Below, in pieces: positions 25,423 to 33,240 of a DNA stretch of 64,000 bases. The notes beneath the pieces are model-generated. The model was not told the origin of the DNA, did no database searches, and saw only the letters and a program-made list of their open reading frames with translations. Both the position numbers and the translations under genes were made by a program. The stretch is taken from NCBI RefSeq assembly GCF_000507145.1, contig NZ_AYTO01000039.1:124001-188000 (forward strand). Reading direction: 5' to 3'. Numbering within the stretch: position 1 is the first letter of the stretch; every line of letters starts with the position of its first letter. Source of the DNA: Bacillus tequilensis KCTC 13622 (GTDB lineage Bacteria; Bacillota; Bacilli; Bacillales; Bacillaceae).

Positions 25423-26118
25423 TCATGTTGATCTGCTTTGTTCGTATGTTACGGTATACAGCGGTTTATTTTTGTGCCATTCTGCAAATAACACGTCCTC
25501 CGTCTTATCAATGTTCTTCTTGTTCAATTCCTGCTTCAGCCACTGTTCATCCACACCCGCTTCCTTCAGATTATCCTGGACGATTTCTCCGTCTATGATC
25601 AAAGTGATCGGCAGTGAGACGGACTTCTGAGGAATCTGCAAATCCTTATTTGTCGGTTTGTCAAAGTCGGATTTTGGGAGCACGCTGATCATCCCGTTTG
25701 TTTCGAGAATCGCATATTCTACCTCTTGAATCGAGAAGCTCCCCGCTTGCCTCAGAAGGCTTTGGAGCTGGTTAATGTCCATCTTGTTTTTCTTCAATAC
25801 TTTATATTGAAGTTCCCCTTTGCGAATGACAATATTCGGCTCACCCTCCAAGAACTTTCGTGACGATTTCATTTTTTGCGTAATAAATTCAATAATATAA
25901 ATCAGCACACCCCACAGCAGCGAAGCAAAAATAATTTCTTTGATCTTGATTTCATGATCGTAGACGGCATTTCCGACCAATTCCCCTAAAATTAAAGCAG
26001 AAATAAAGTCAAACGGTGTAATTTGAGAAAATTGGGTTTTTCCCAGAAGTTTCAAAATGATAAATAAAATGCCTAAACCGCATATCAGTTCCACCGCAAC
26101 ACTTAAATAATTACCCAT
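25423..26118 (-). CDS. yetF: YetF, DUF421 membrane protein
   Basis: A 231-residue protein. Three N-terminal membrane segments (to about residue 85) are followed by two small cytosolic alpha/beta units (PNIVIRKGELQYKVLKKNKM and LPITLIIDGEIV), the DUF421/YetF layout shared with YdfS/YdfR and YrbG. YetF-type proteins have been linked to spore membrane and germination functions. The region upstream of its start (to 26383) holds no convincing gene and marks the junction where 168 carries the large yes/lpl cluster. Confidence 0.9.
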   Translation of the reverse strand: MGNYLSVAVELICGLGILFIILKLLGKTQFSQITPFDFISALILGELVGNAVYDHEIKIKEIIFASLLWGVLIYIIEFITQKMKSSRKFLEGEPNIVIRKGELQYKVLKKNKMDINQLQSLLRQAGSFSIQEVEYAILETNGMISVLPKSDFDKPTNKDLQIPQKSVSLPITLIIDGEIVQDNLKEAGVDEQWLKQELNKKNIDKTEDVLFAEWHKNKPLYTVTYEQSRST

Positions 26119-26383
26119 ATTGATAGCACCTACTTCTTGATAATACTATCAGTATGGTCAACGATCGCTTTTCTAAACCGGAAAAGCTCCCCTGCTGAAA
26201 CAAGCAGTACGTTCAACGTTGTATTGTCCTTTGACACATAAAAAGCCGCTCTGCATCACTGTGACAAACGGAACCATCAGGGAAATCGCTTTCTTTTTTA
26301 AAAGTATTATGTACTTCTCCTTTCAAAAGAAAATCCCTGCCGCTCTGTGAAACATTCGACATCCTGAGAGACAGCCTCACGCC

Positions 26384-26656
26384 TTACTTTTTTATGTATG
26401 GCAGAATGGCCCTTCCGATCAAATATCCCGCAGCCGCTCCGCAAATAACATTGAATCCGAGCATTCCGAGCCCAGCCCCCTCCCAGCCGCGTACATACAC
26501 GAGGCTGTACCAGATCGCAAGCATACCAAGGACAACCAGCCCGGCCAACATCCATTCCGGCCATCTCCTGCTAGGAAGCTTCTTCCGTAAAAAAACAGAT
26601 ACGCCAGCGAACAGACAAGCCGTGACGATCCCTGTTGCAAAAATAATTGGCCACAT
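26384..26656 (-). CDS. yesK: YesK-like small membrane protein
   Basis: A 90-residue protein with three hydrophobic segments (residues about 3-22, 34-52, 62-84). It matches the YesK family from memory. ATG at 26656 preceded by GGGAGG. It lies 52 bp downstream of yesJ, on the same strand as the cotJ operon. Function unknown; in B. subtilis its neighbours are sporulation genes. Confidence 0.78.
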   Translation of the reverse strand: MWPIIFATGIVTACLFAGVSVFLRKKLPSRRWPEWMLAGLVVLGMLAIWYSLVYVRGWEGAGLGMLGFNVICGAAAGYLIGRAILPYIKK

Positions 26657-26708
26657 CGCCAGCCCTCCCTTTTCTAAAAAAGACAAAAAAGCCTCCTGCA
26701 AAGGACGC

Positions 26709-27251
26709 TTATTCTGCCGAAATCTCCTTCTCAAACAAATGATATCCGGATGCATCAGCACCCATAAATTCATATCCCATACGCCGATAAAAGGAGTGCA
26801 ACGCGTCATTATCAGCGACACAGTCAAGCCGGATCCGTGTTTTCTCCGGAAAGTGTATACCCGTCTCTGCCCATTGAAGAACGCGCGCGCCAAGCCCCTG
26901 CCCAGCAAACCGGCGGCTGACCGCGAGACGGTGCAAATACATGGACTCCCCATGTCCATCCTCTCCCCAAAGCTTTCGGTCCCACTCGCTCGGTTCCGTC
27001 AAGAGCATCACGACAGCCGCAAGCTCTTCGTCTTTTTTAAACACAAACACTTGTCCGCTTTCAATCGAACCCGTTATATCATGTGTATCCTGGCCTTCCA
27101 GCAGTCCGCTCCATTGTGTTGAACCTCGGTACCGAAGCCATTCAGCTGTTCGGACAAGCAATCCCGTAATCGCTTCTGCATCCTCATACACGGCCGGACA
27201 CGCGCGAATTCCGTCAGTCAGCATTTCATTCGTAATCGTAAAAGATGACAT
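26709..27251 (-). CDS. yesJ: GNAT-family N-acetyltransferase YesJ
   Basis: A 180-residue GNAT fold protein. The acetyl-CoA binding segment is visible as RRFAGQGLGARVLQWAE, followed by RLDCVADNDALHSFYRRMGY typical of the fold's end. Start ATG 27251 with GAGG close upstream. Probably transcribed with the cotJ genes upstream on the same strand (121-bp gap). The acceptor is unknown. Confidence 0.88.
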   Translation of the reverse strand: MSSFTITNEMLTDGIRACPAVYEDAEAITGLLVRTAEWLRYRGSTQWSGLLEGQDTHDITGSIESGQVFVFKKDEELAAVVMLLTEPSEWDRKLWGEDGHGESMYLHRLAVSRRFAGQGLGARVLQWAETGIHFPEKTRIRLDCVADNDALHSFYRRMGYEFMGADASGYHLFEKEISAE

Positions 27252-27372
27252 AAAGGCCTCCCAATCAAAAATAAGCTTGCACACACCTTGATTATAATGC
27301 AGACCAAACCGCAAAAACAGACCATTTTCTCTGTATGTAAAAGGGTGTATGAAAGAGAGGCCAATCTGCCTA

Positions 27373-27942
27373 TTAGAAAATTTTCTTTTTATCCCGCTCT
27401 TCTTTTAAAATCTCAACCGCTTCTCTGAAGCGCATGGAGTGCACAATTTCACGCTCACGCAAAAAGCGCAGAGAATCGTTCAAGTCAGGGTCATCCGAGA
27501 TATCAATCAGCCATTGATACGTCGCCCGCGCTTTTTCTTCTGCCGCAATGTCTTCGTATAAATCAGCAATCGGGTCGCCCTTCGCCTGAATATAGCTCGC
27601 AGTAAACGGAACCCCAGCCGCGTTGTGATAAAAAAGCGCGCCATCATGATTGGCGTAGTGATCGCCAAGCCCCGCTTCACGCAGCTGCTCAGGCGTGGCG
27701 TCTTTCGTTAACTTATAGACCATAGTCGCAATCATTTCCAAATGGGCGAATTCCTCCGTGCCGATATCCGTTAAAAGTCCGATGACCTTATCAGGAATCG
27801 TATAACGCTGGTTCAAATACCGGAGCGCCGCGGCCAGCTCGCCGTCCGCTCCGCCATACTGCTCAATCAAATACTTCGCCAGCGTCGGATTGCACGTACT
27901 GACTTTGACAGGGTATTGCAGCTTCTTTTCATACACCCACAT
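27373..27942 (-). CDS. cotJC: Spore coat protein CotJC (manganese-catalase fold)
   Basis: A 189-residue ferritin-like protein with metal-ligand glutamates and histidines in EEFAHLEMIATMVYKL, EEKARATYQWLIDI and REIVHSMRFREAVE, the manganese catalase pattern. It is the third gene of cotJABC, an inner spore coat operon expressed in the mother cell. Full length compared with the known 189 residues. Confidence 0.94.
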   Translation of the reverse strand: MWVYEKKLQYPVKVSTCNPTLAKYLIEQYGGADGELAAALRYLNQRYTIPDKVIGLLTDIGTEEFAHLEMIATMVYKLTKDATPEQLREAGLGDHYANHDGALFYHNAAGVPFTASYIQAKGDPIADLYEDIAAEEKARATYQWLIDISDDPDLNDSLRFLREREIVHSMRFREAVEILKEERDKKKIF

Positions 27943-27956
27943 TCAGGCATACCTCC

Positions 27957-28220
27957 TTATACTTGCCACGGCCAAGGCCCTTTACCCCAATTCCAATCCT
28001 CTCCCGCAGGACTTGTGCCGAACTGAAAAAGCGGCCCGTAAGAGGATTCGAACTGTCTTTTTAAGTGCCTTGAATAGCCGGAATATTGATTGAATTGCTT
28101 CAGCGCATCTTCATCATGAGGATGTGTATTTAAATAAAGGCTCAGCTCAACAAGCACAAAATCAGCGGCCTGGATTTGTTCAAGCTGTCGGTAATATTCG
28201 TCATCAACCTTTTTTGCCAT
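27957..28220 (-). CDS. cotJB: Spore coat protein CotJB
   Basis: An 87-residue helical protein ([28 protein letters not shown]) with a Trp-rich end ([14 protein letters not shown]). ATG at 28220 preceded by GGGGAGA. It overlaps the end of cotJA by 17 bp, which implies translational coupling. Confidence 0.93.
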   Translation of the reverse strand: MAKKVDDEYYRQLEQIQAADFVLVELSLYLNTHPHDEDALKQFNQYSGYSRHLKRQFESSYGPLFQFGTSPAGEDWNWGKGPWPWQV

Positions 28221-28452
28221 ATACGTCTCCCCCTCGATAAGGGTTTTCATAAAAATCATAGAGATCCTTCCAAAGGGTGCCTTTCCTCAAAGCCTCCATC
28301 GGCGAAAACTGCTCCATATGCTCAGGCTGAAAGGTCATATAGAGATTGGGCGGCGTTCTGTAAAATTTCTTTCCTATGGGCGGGCAGGGATCAAAACGGC
28401 TGTGAAAGGGTGTGTATGATTTGACAGGCGTAAACGGCTGCATATCCTTCAT
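28204..28452 (-). CDS. cotJA: Spore coat protein CotJA
   Basis: An 82-residue Pro/Tyr-rich protein ([19 protein letters not shown]) and the first gene of the cotJ operon. In B. subtilis CotJA and CotJC form a complex in the coat. A strong AGGAGG-type ribosome site and a SigE-like promoter lie upstream. Confidence 0.93.
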   Translation of the reverse strand: MKDMQPFTPVKSYTPFHSRFDPCPPIGKKFYRTPPNLYMTFQPEHMEQFSPMEALRKGTLWKDLYDFYENPYRGGDVYGKKG

Positions 28453-28486
28453 TCCGGCTCCTCCTTTCTCAAAAGCAATGACCTTA

Positions 28487-28516
28487 ATAGGTATGAAGCC
28501 GGAACCATGATTATGA
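28487..28516 (-). promoter_or_regulatory. Probable SigE promoter of cotJABC
   Basis: On the minus strand CATACCTAT (28487-28495) resembles the SigE -10 (CATACAnT), with an ATA-containing -35 (TCATAATC) about 16 bp upstream. The cotJ operon is known to be SigE-dependent. Confidence 0.55.
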
Positions 28517-28524
28517 ATGAAACT

Positions 28525-29154
28525 TTAATAAGGAAGCTTCACCTGTTCCTCGATCCCCGCGATACGGAGCGGGCCCAGCAGCGTTAAACGTGTTAATTGA
28601 TTCGCCATAAACAACGGGCTGTACTTCATGCCGCTCTCCAGCCAGGAACAAATCACACCGATATGAGCGGACGTGATATAGCTGACGAGTATCTCTTTCG
28701 GCACCTGGAGCATGCTCTCAGATTCCTCAATCGATGAGAGCAATTCCTCGTAAATTCGTTTTTGAACGAACTCCGTCATAAGGCTTCTGAATTGCGGCAG
28801 CCCTCTGTCGCTCAGCATGACTTGGAAGTATTCTGCATGTTCATGGATGTACTCAAAAAGCTTTACAAAAGATACAGGCGGATGATCCTCATCAATACTG
28901 ACCGGTTCGGCCGGTGTTTCCGGCTTTACCTGCCGAATCAAATCATCGAGAACCTCGGTCATGCTTTGAAACAGAAAATCCTGTTTATCCTGGTAATGCA
29001 AATAAAAGGTGCCGCGGGTCAGATCCGCTTTTTCCGTAATTTCCTGAATCGTTATCGAGTTGGCATCTTTTTCTTTCAGAAGGGTGATTAAAGCATCTCT
29101 TAAATATTTGTTTGTTCGTCTGATTCTCGGATCAACTTTATGCTTTTTAGACAT
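28525..29154 (-). CDS. TetR-family transcriptional regulator, divergent from a decarboxylase
   Basis: A 209-residue protein. The helix-turn-helix spans about residues 12-60 (IQEITEKADLTRGTFYLHYQDKQDFL). The C-terminal domain has the pattern of TetR_C_8 (VSYITSAHIGVICSWLESGMKYSP). It is divergent from the gamma-resorcylate-decarboxylase-like gene across a 248-bp gap carrying two palindromes, so it probably controls that gene and itself. From memory this pair is not between cotJA and yesF in 168. Confidence 0.88.
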   Translation of the reverse strand: MSKKHKVDPRIRRTNKYLRDALITLLKEKDANSITIQEITEKADLTRGTFYLHYQDKQDFLFQSMTEVLDDLIRQVKPETPAEPVSIDEDHPPVSFVKLFEYIHEHAEYFQVMLSDRGLPQFRSLMTEFVQKRIYEELLSSIEESESMLQVPKEILVSYITSAHIGVICSWLESGMKYSPLFMANQLTRLTLLGPLRIAGIEEQVKLPY

Positions 29155-29276
29155 TTTTTTCCTCCCTGTCTAACTTTCATTTTCTTATGGACAAATCATT
29201 CGTATGTGTCTATTTCTATACATTTGGGCGCTCTCTGTTTATTGACCTATTCTCAAAATCTACTGTACCATGAACG

Positions 29277-29317
29277 TACATCTTGTACATGATGTAAAGT
29301 AATGAACATAATGTTCA
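29277..29317. promoter_or_regulatory. Two candidate operators between the TetR gene and the decarboxylase gene
   Basis: TACATC-TTGTACAT-GATGTA (29277-29296) and a perfect 15-nt dyad TGAACATAATGTTCA (29303-29317) lie side by side. A TTGACC...TACCAT promoter-like pair starts near 29242 on the plus strand. These are natural binding sites for the adjacent TetR protein; assignment is inference. Confidence 0.6.
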
Positions 29318-29402
29318 ATAATGACCTAAACGAAGCTTCGTTCCTTAAAATGAGTGCACTCCATCTGAGCTCACAAGCTATATAAAGAGAGGAGTCTTTT
29401 GC

Positions 29403-30386
29403 ATGAAAGGAAAAATCGCATTAGAAGAGCATTGGGAATCTCCTGACTTTCCGGCTACAGGAAGCCACAATTTTACTGACGATGAGTATTTCAGCGCTGT
29501 TCAAACACGATTGCAGGAATTCGAGAAACGGATTGAAGACATGGATCGAAACGGCATCCAAACGTCAATTCTCTCATTGACACAGCCTGGTATCGAAGGC
29601 ATTACTGATCCTGACAGAGCGGTGAAACTTGCAAAGCAAATGAATGATCACGCTTCGGAATTCTTCATTTCTAAGCATCCTGACCGCTTTAAGGCATTTG
29701 CGTCAGTACCGCTTCAAGATCCTGAAGAAGCCGCGAAGGAACTCGAACGGGCAGTAAACGAGCTCGGCTTTTTGGGTGCCTTGGTCAACGGATACAGCAA
29801 CATCGGCGACGAACACACCGCCCAATATTTAGACGAGCCTCAAGTGCGCCCTTTCTGGGAAAAAGCCGCACAGCTGCAGGTTCCCGTCTATCTGCATCCG
29901 CGTATCCCGCTGCCGCATCAGCAGCGCATCTATGAAGGCTACGAAGGTCTCCTCGGCTCAGCATGGGGCTTCGGTTTTGAAACAGCTACACATGCCATCC
30001 GCCTGATGCTCAGCGGCCTTTTCGACGAATATCCTGATTTGACTGTGATTCTCGGACATTTGGGAGAGGGCCTGCCGTTTACATTGCCGCGGGTTGAACA
30101 CAGACTCCGCCATCAGCGTCCTGAAACCCATAGAAACCATAAGAAAGCGCCGACTGAATACCTTCGCAACAACTTTTATCTCACGACCAGCGGCGTGTTC
30201 AGAACACAAGCCTTAATTGATACATTGTTAGAAGTCGGCTCAGACCGCATCTTATTTTCAGTCGACTACCCGTATGAAACGATGGAAGAAATCTCATCTT
30301 GGTTTGACCAATGTCCAATCAGTGAAACAGACCGATATAAAATCGGCACTGAAAATGCGGCTAAGCTTTTTCAATTCAATCAATAA
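29403..30386 (+). CDS. Amidohydrolase-superfamily decarboxylase (gamma-resorcylate decarboxylase-like)
   Basis: A 327-residue TIM-barrel protein of the ACMSD/amidohydrolase_2 family. It closely resembles 2,6-dihydroxybenzoate (gamma-resorcylate) decarboxylases in length and motifs. Metal ligands expected for that enzyme are all present: Glu8 and His10 (ALEEH), His165 (YLHPRIPLP), His219 (LGHLGEG) and Asp288 (FSVDYP). It would non-oxidatively decarboxylate a hydroxybenzoate in the cytosol. Strong ribosome site (AGAGAGGAG); monocistronic with its own terminator. No ring-opening genes are adjacent, so the role may be detoxification of a phenolic acid. Confidence 0.85.
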   Translation: MKGKIALEEHWESPDFPATGSHNFTDDEYFSAVQTRLQEFEKRIEDMDRNGIQTSILSLTQPGIEGITDPDRAVKLAKQMNDHASEFFISKHPDRFKAFASVPLQDPEEAAKELERAVNELGFLGALVNGYSNIGDEHTAQYLDEPQVRPFWEKAAQLQVPVYLHPRIPLPHQQRIYEGYEGLLGSAWGFGFETATHAIRLMLSGLFDEYPDLTVILGHLGEGLPFTLPRVEHRLRHQRPETHRNHKKAPTEYLRNNFYLTTSGVFRTQALIDTLLEVGSDRILFSVDYPYETMEEISSWFDQCPISETDRYKIGTENAAKLFQFNQ

Positions 30387-30388
30387 AA

Positions 30389-30420
30389 AGAAGACCTTCG
30401 GCAAAGCCGAAGGTCTTTCT
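30389..30420. terminator. Terminator between the decarboxylase gene and yesF
   Basis: Stem AAGACCTTCGGC/GCCGAAGGTCTT with a AAA loop and short T run, between convergent genes. Confidence 0.88.
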
Positions 30421-30443
30421 AGATCAATCAGTCCAAAATAAAA

Positions 30444-31292
30444 TCAACGTTGCCAGTATGCAGCATGAGCAGCCGCAAACTCAGTCAGTGAACGAGGTTC
30501 TTTTCTTGTCACACGCTTCACAGTATCTGTTACCCGATGCTCTGCACCATACCTGATCGCTTCATCCAGATCCGCCATAAAATGGGCATAATCCGCCGGC
30601 AAACCTCCTGCCTCCATTTTATGCTGCAGCTCGGAACGAGAAATGTTGACATGCTCCACCCGGCGTCCCGCCGCAGCTCCAATGATCTCCGCCGCTTCGG
30701 CATAGCTCAGCGCCTCTGGCCCTGTCAGAATATGATGTGTTTGATGAGGAACATCATCAATCAAAGCTCGCACAGCAGTTTCTGCGATGTCATCAGCGTC
30801 GATAAACCCAAGCTTTCCTTCACCCGAAGCCGTGGTGATGCGCCCCTCCGTTTGAATCGACATGCGATGCTGGACATTGATGAAATTTTGCATAAAGTAT
30901 GAAGGCCGCAGCACCGTCCATTCTGGAAACTCGCACACCGCCTGATGAAGCGCGCCAAACACAGGGCCATTCTTACAGACAACAGACGCACTTTGCATCA
31001 CGACACGCGTTGCACCGAGACGCTTTGCCTCCTTTAAAAAGGGAAGCACATAAGGAGCCGGGTCAAGCACACCAACCGGGGCAACGAGATAGATCTGTTT
31101 TATCTGTTCCAAAGCTGTCGTAAAACTGGAGGCGTCTTTCCAATCAAAATACACATATTCAGCATCAGCAAGCTCTCCCTTTTTCCGGCTCGCAATCCGC
31201 ACCCTGTACCCGAGCTCTAGTAAACGGCTGGCGATTCGGCTGCCGACTGTACCGGTCCCGCCCGTGATTAAAATCGGATTCTGTTTCATCAT
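30444..31292 (-). CDS. yesF: NAD(P)-binding NmrA-like oxidoreductase YesF
   Basis: A 282-residue atypical short-chain dehydrogenase. GGTGTVGSRIASRLL (dinucleotide loop) is at residues about 9-23, then VVMQSASVVCK and VLRPSYFMQNF, typical of the NmrA/azoreductase-like group. No YxxxK catalytic pair is evident. Its start overlaps the yesE stop (ATGATGA), so the two are translationally coupled. Expected to be part of the yezE-yesE-yesF unit. Confidence 0.87.
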   Translation of the reverse strand: MMKQNPILITGGTGTVGSRIASRLLELGYRVRIASRKKGELADAEYVYFDWKDASSFTTALEQIKQIYLVAPVGVLDPAPYVLPFLKEAKRLGATRVVMQSASVVCKNGPVFGALHQAVCEFPEWTVLRPSYFMQNFINVQHRMSIQTEGRITTASGEGKLGFIDADDIAETAVRALIDDVPHQTHHILTGPEALSYAEAAEIIGAAAGRRVEHVNISRSELQHKMEAGGLPADYAHFMADLDEAIRYGAEHRVTDTVKRVTRKEPRSLTEFAAAHAAYWQR

Positions 31293-31732
31293 TTTCCACT
31301 CTCCTCTGTTTGTAAAAATGATCCTCCAAATGCTTCTTTTACAACAAGCGGATTCCAATAATCCTTATAATGCATAATGCGGCCGTCTTTTGTTTCGATA
31401 ACACTGATATAGCTTTGACGATAAGGAAGACCAGTCTCAATCACATGCCCGTCACATTGAAACTCCGCAATGATCGTATTCGTATCTGCTGACCGGTACA
31501 CTGTCGGAGCCGTAAACGAAGAAAGATGAATCTGCTTAGGATAATCTTTAATATAATCATAAATGGCCGCTTTTCCTTCTATTCTTTTCGGTGACCCCTC
31601 CGGCGCATACGGAAACTCAAATACGGCATTCTCATCCCAAAGCTCCGTCCAGCTCTTCATGTCCTTCTCAAGCATATACGCCATAAACTTTCCCAATGTG
31701 TCACATGCCTTTTCAAATTCATTCATCTGCAT
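31289..31732 (-). CDS. yesE: SnoaL-like/NTF2-fold protein YesE
   Basis: A 147-residue single-domain protein of the SnoaL-like polyketide-cyclase/NTF2 fold (WTELWDENAVFEFPYAPEGSPKRIEGKAAIYDYIKDYP, then GRIMHYKDYWNPL). It lies between yezE and yesF; a half-conserved operator-like sequence (31759-31770) is just upstream. Function unknown; the pairing with a dehydrogenase suggests small-molecule modification. Confidence 0.86.
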   Translation of the reverse strand: MQMNEFEKACDTLGKFMAYMLEKDMKSWTELWDENAVFEFPYAPEGSPKRIEGKAAIYDYIKDYPKQIHLSSFTAPTVYRSADTNTIIAEFQCDGHVIETGLPYRQSYISVIETKDGRIMHYKDYWNPLVVKEAFGGSFLQTEESGK

Positions 31733-31758
31733 TCATCATCACCTCATATTTTATTTTA

Positions 31759-31770
31759 GACCATTCAGTC
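31759..31770. promoter_or_regulatory. Operator-like sequence upstream of yesE
   Basis: GACCATTCAGTC resembles the perfect palindrome GACTGATCAGTC upstream of yezE (10 of 12 positions). A second YezE site controlling yesE-yesF is inferred. Confidence 0.45.
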
Positions 31771-31814
31771 CGAAAAGTGCATAGATGGGCAAAGCATTCT
31801 TTACCCAAAAATAG

Positions 31815-32399
31815 TTAGTCAAGTACAGATAAGCTCACGTCAACATGCTCCTGAAGCCGGTCCAGATCAGCCGTCACTTTAGCGACAAACGTCAGAGACA
31901 GCCTGCTCTGATTCAAATAACGGGCAAGCGCTGATATATCAGTGCCTTCTCCAGTCAATTCTCCTTGATCCCTCGCTCTTAAAAGCGCCTGATAAAAAGC
32001 GTCCTCAAGCTGCTTGGACTGTCCTTCAAAATACCGGGCAAGCTCAGGATCATGCGGGATCTGTTCAATCGCGCTGTTGATGATGTAGCACGCCTTCGCA
32101 CGTTCCGGATCTTTAAGGACATTGACACCTTCCTGAAAAATAGCATGAATGGCTTCCTTTACAGATCCAGGCGCCTCAAGCCTTTCGATCACGGCAGCAT
32201 TTTTTCCCTCAAGATACGTTTTCACAGCTAAAAGAAACAAATCACGCTTCGTTCCATACGTATCATACAAACTTTGGCGCGCAATGCCTAAATGAGAAAG
32301 CAGCTCCTGAAGCGACGTGCCTTCGTAGCCATATTTCCCAAAAACCTCTATCGCTCTGTGCAGAACAAGCGCTGTATCAAATTCTTTATTCCTTCCCAA
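31815..32399 (-). CDS. yezE: TetR-family repressor YezE
   Basis: A 194-residue protein. Helix-turn-helix at about residues 22-55 (TSLQELLSHLGIARQSLYDTYGTKRDLFL), then a helical ligand domain. It is immediately upstream of yesE-yesF on the same strand. Palindromes before yezE and before yesE support autoregulation and control of yesEF. Start ATG with GGAGGTG. Confidence 0.88.
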   Translation of the reverse strand: MGRNKEFDTALVLHRAIEVFGKYGYEGTSLQELLSHLGIARQSLYDTYGTKRDLFLLAVKTYLEGKNAAVIERLEAPGSVKEAIHAIFQEGVNVLKDPERAKACYIINSAIEQIPHDPELARYFEGQSKQLEDAFYQALLRARDQGELTGEGTDISALARYLNQSRLSLTFVAKVTADLDRLQEHVDVSLSVLD

Positions 32400-32438
32400 A
32401 TGATCATCACCTCCTTAAACAAAGATTACTACTTTCCA

Positions 32439-32450
32439 GACTGATCAGTC
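32439..32450. promoter_or_regulatory. Candidate YezE operator
   Basis: Perfect 12-bp palindrome GACTGATCAGTC, 40 bp upstream of the yezE start. Confidence 0.55.
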
Positions 32451-32465
32451 AATAATAATTAGAAA

Positions 32466-32491
32466 AAACACCCTTGGTCACCAAGAGTGTT
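32466..32491 (-). terminator. Terminator of yeeK
   Basis: Stem ACACTCTTGG/CCAAGGGTGT (one G-T pair) followed by TTTTTTC on the minus strand. Confidence 0.82.
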
Positions 32492-32507
32492 CCTTTTTAA
32501 ACAGCTT

Positions 32508-33104
32508 TTATTTATGGCCGTCTTTTCCCCAGTGACCCATATGGTGGTGATGGTGGCCGTAGTTGCCGTCATGATGATGGTGGTGATGCCCATAATTGCC
32601 GTCATGATGATGGTGGTGATGGCCGTAGTTGCCGTCGTGGTGATGCTGATGATGGTGGCCGTAGTTGCCATCATGATGATGGTGATGATAATTATCTTTG
32701 CCGTCATGATGATGATGGTGATGTCCAACGTTCTCATGATGCATGCTCGGATAACTTACAGTTCCCGGCGAGCCCGCATAGCCGCTTGGATAACCGCCGG
32801 ATCCCGGGAAACCTCCATACATGCCGGATCCCGGGAAACCCCCATACATGCCGGATCCTGGGAAACCCCCATACATGCCGGATCCCGGGTAACCCCCATA
32901 CATGCCGGATCCTGGGAAACCCCCATACATGCCGGATCCTGGGTAACCCCCATACATGCCGGATCCTGGGAAACCCCCATACATGCCGGATCCCGGATAG
33001 CCTAGCCCTCCGTACATGCCAAATCCAGGACGGCCGATGCCATAGCCCGGAAAAGCGCCAAAGCCAGGTCCGCCGTAGATCTGTCTTGTATCAGTATCAG
33101 TCAT
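32508..33104 (-). CDS. yeeK: Spore coat protein YeeK, Gly/Tyr and His repeats
   Basis: A 198-residue repeat protein. Residues 30-105 hold about eight copies of a nine-residue GSGMYGG(F/Y)P unit. The last third is four His-rich units (five to seven His followed by DGNYG), ending GHWGKDGHK. YeeK is a known Gly/Tyr/His-rich spore coat protein, recalled as about 145 residues in 168, so this allele appears expanded. ATG 33104 with AGGAGAGAG upstream. His clusters suggest metal binding. Confidence 0.9.
   Translation of the reverse strand: MTDTDTRQIYGGPGFGAFPGYGIGRPGFGMYGGLGYPGSGMYGGFPGSGMYGGYPGSGMYGGFPGSGMYGGYPGSGMYGGFPGSGMYGGFPGSGMYGGFPGSGGYPSGYAGSPGTVSYPSMHHENVGHHHHHHDGKDNYHHHHHDGNYGHHHQHHHDGNYGHHHHHHDGNYGHHHHHHDGNYGHHHHHMGHWGKDGHK
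32560..32700 (-). repeat. 33-36 bp tandem repeats encoding His clusters
   Basis: The TTGCC anchor recurs at 32563, 32596, 32629 and 32665 (spacing 33, 33, 36), encoding units of His5-7 plus DGNYG. Confidence 0.85.
32799..32998 (-). repeat. 27-bp tandem repeats encoding GSGMYGG(F/Y)P
   Basis: GGATCC anchors occur every 27 bp at 32799, 32826, 32853, 32880, 32907, 32934, 32961 and 32988. Units differ at only one to three positions, with an F/Y alternation that may reflect duplication of a two-unit block. Confidence 0.92.
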
Positions 33105-33240
33105 ATTCACTCTCTCCTTCACGTAGGTTACAGTCCAGAATATGAAAATAACTGTCAGATCGTATAGACGGCTGCCCATATAAAGCTCATACAATTTCAA
33201 GGACAAAAAAAGCAGGCCGTAAAAACAGCCTGCTCATTTC

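Noticed and set aside
32520..33000. CRISPR-like regular repeats
   Set aside because: The units are in-frame tandem codon repeats of the yeeK coat gene with no spacers.
32487..33005. Met/Val-rich 172-residue hydrophobic ORF opposite yeeK
   Set aside because: Complement of His-codon repeats (ATG/GTG runs); it mimics a membrane protein but has no independent support.
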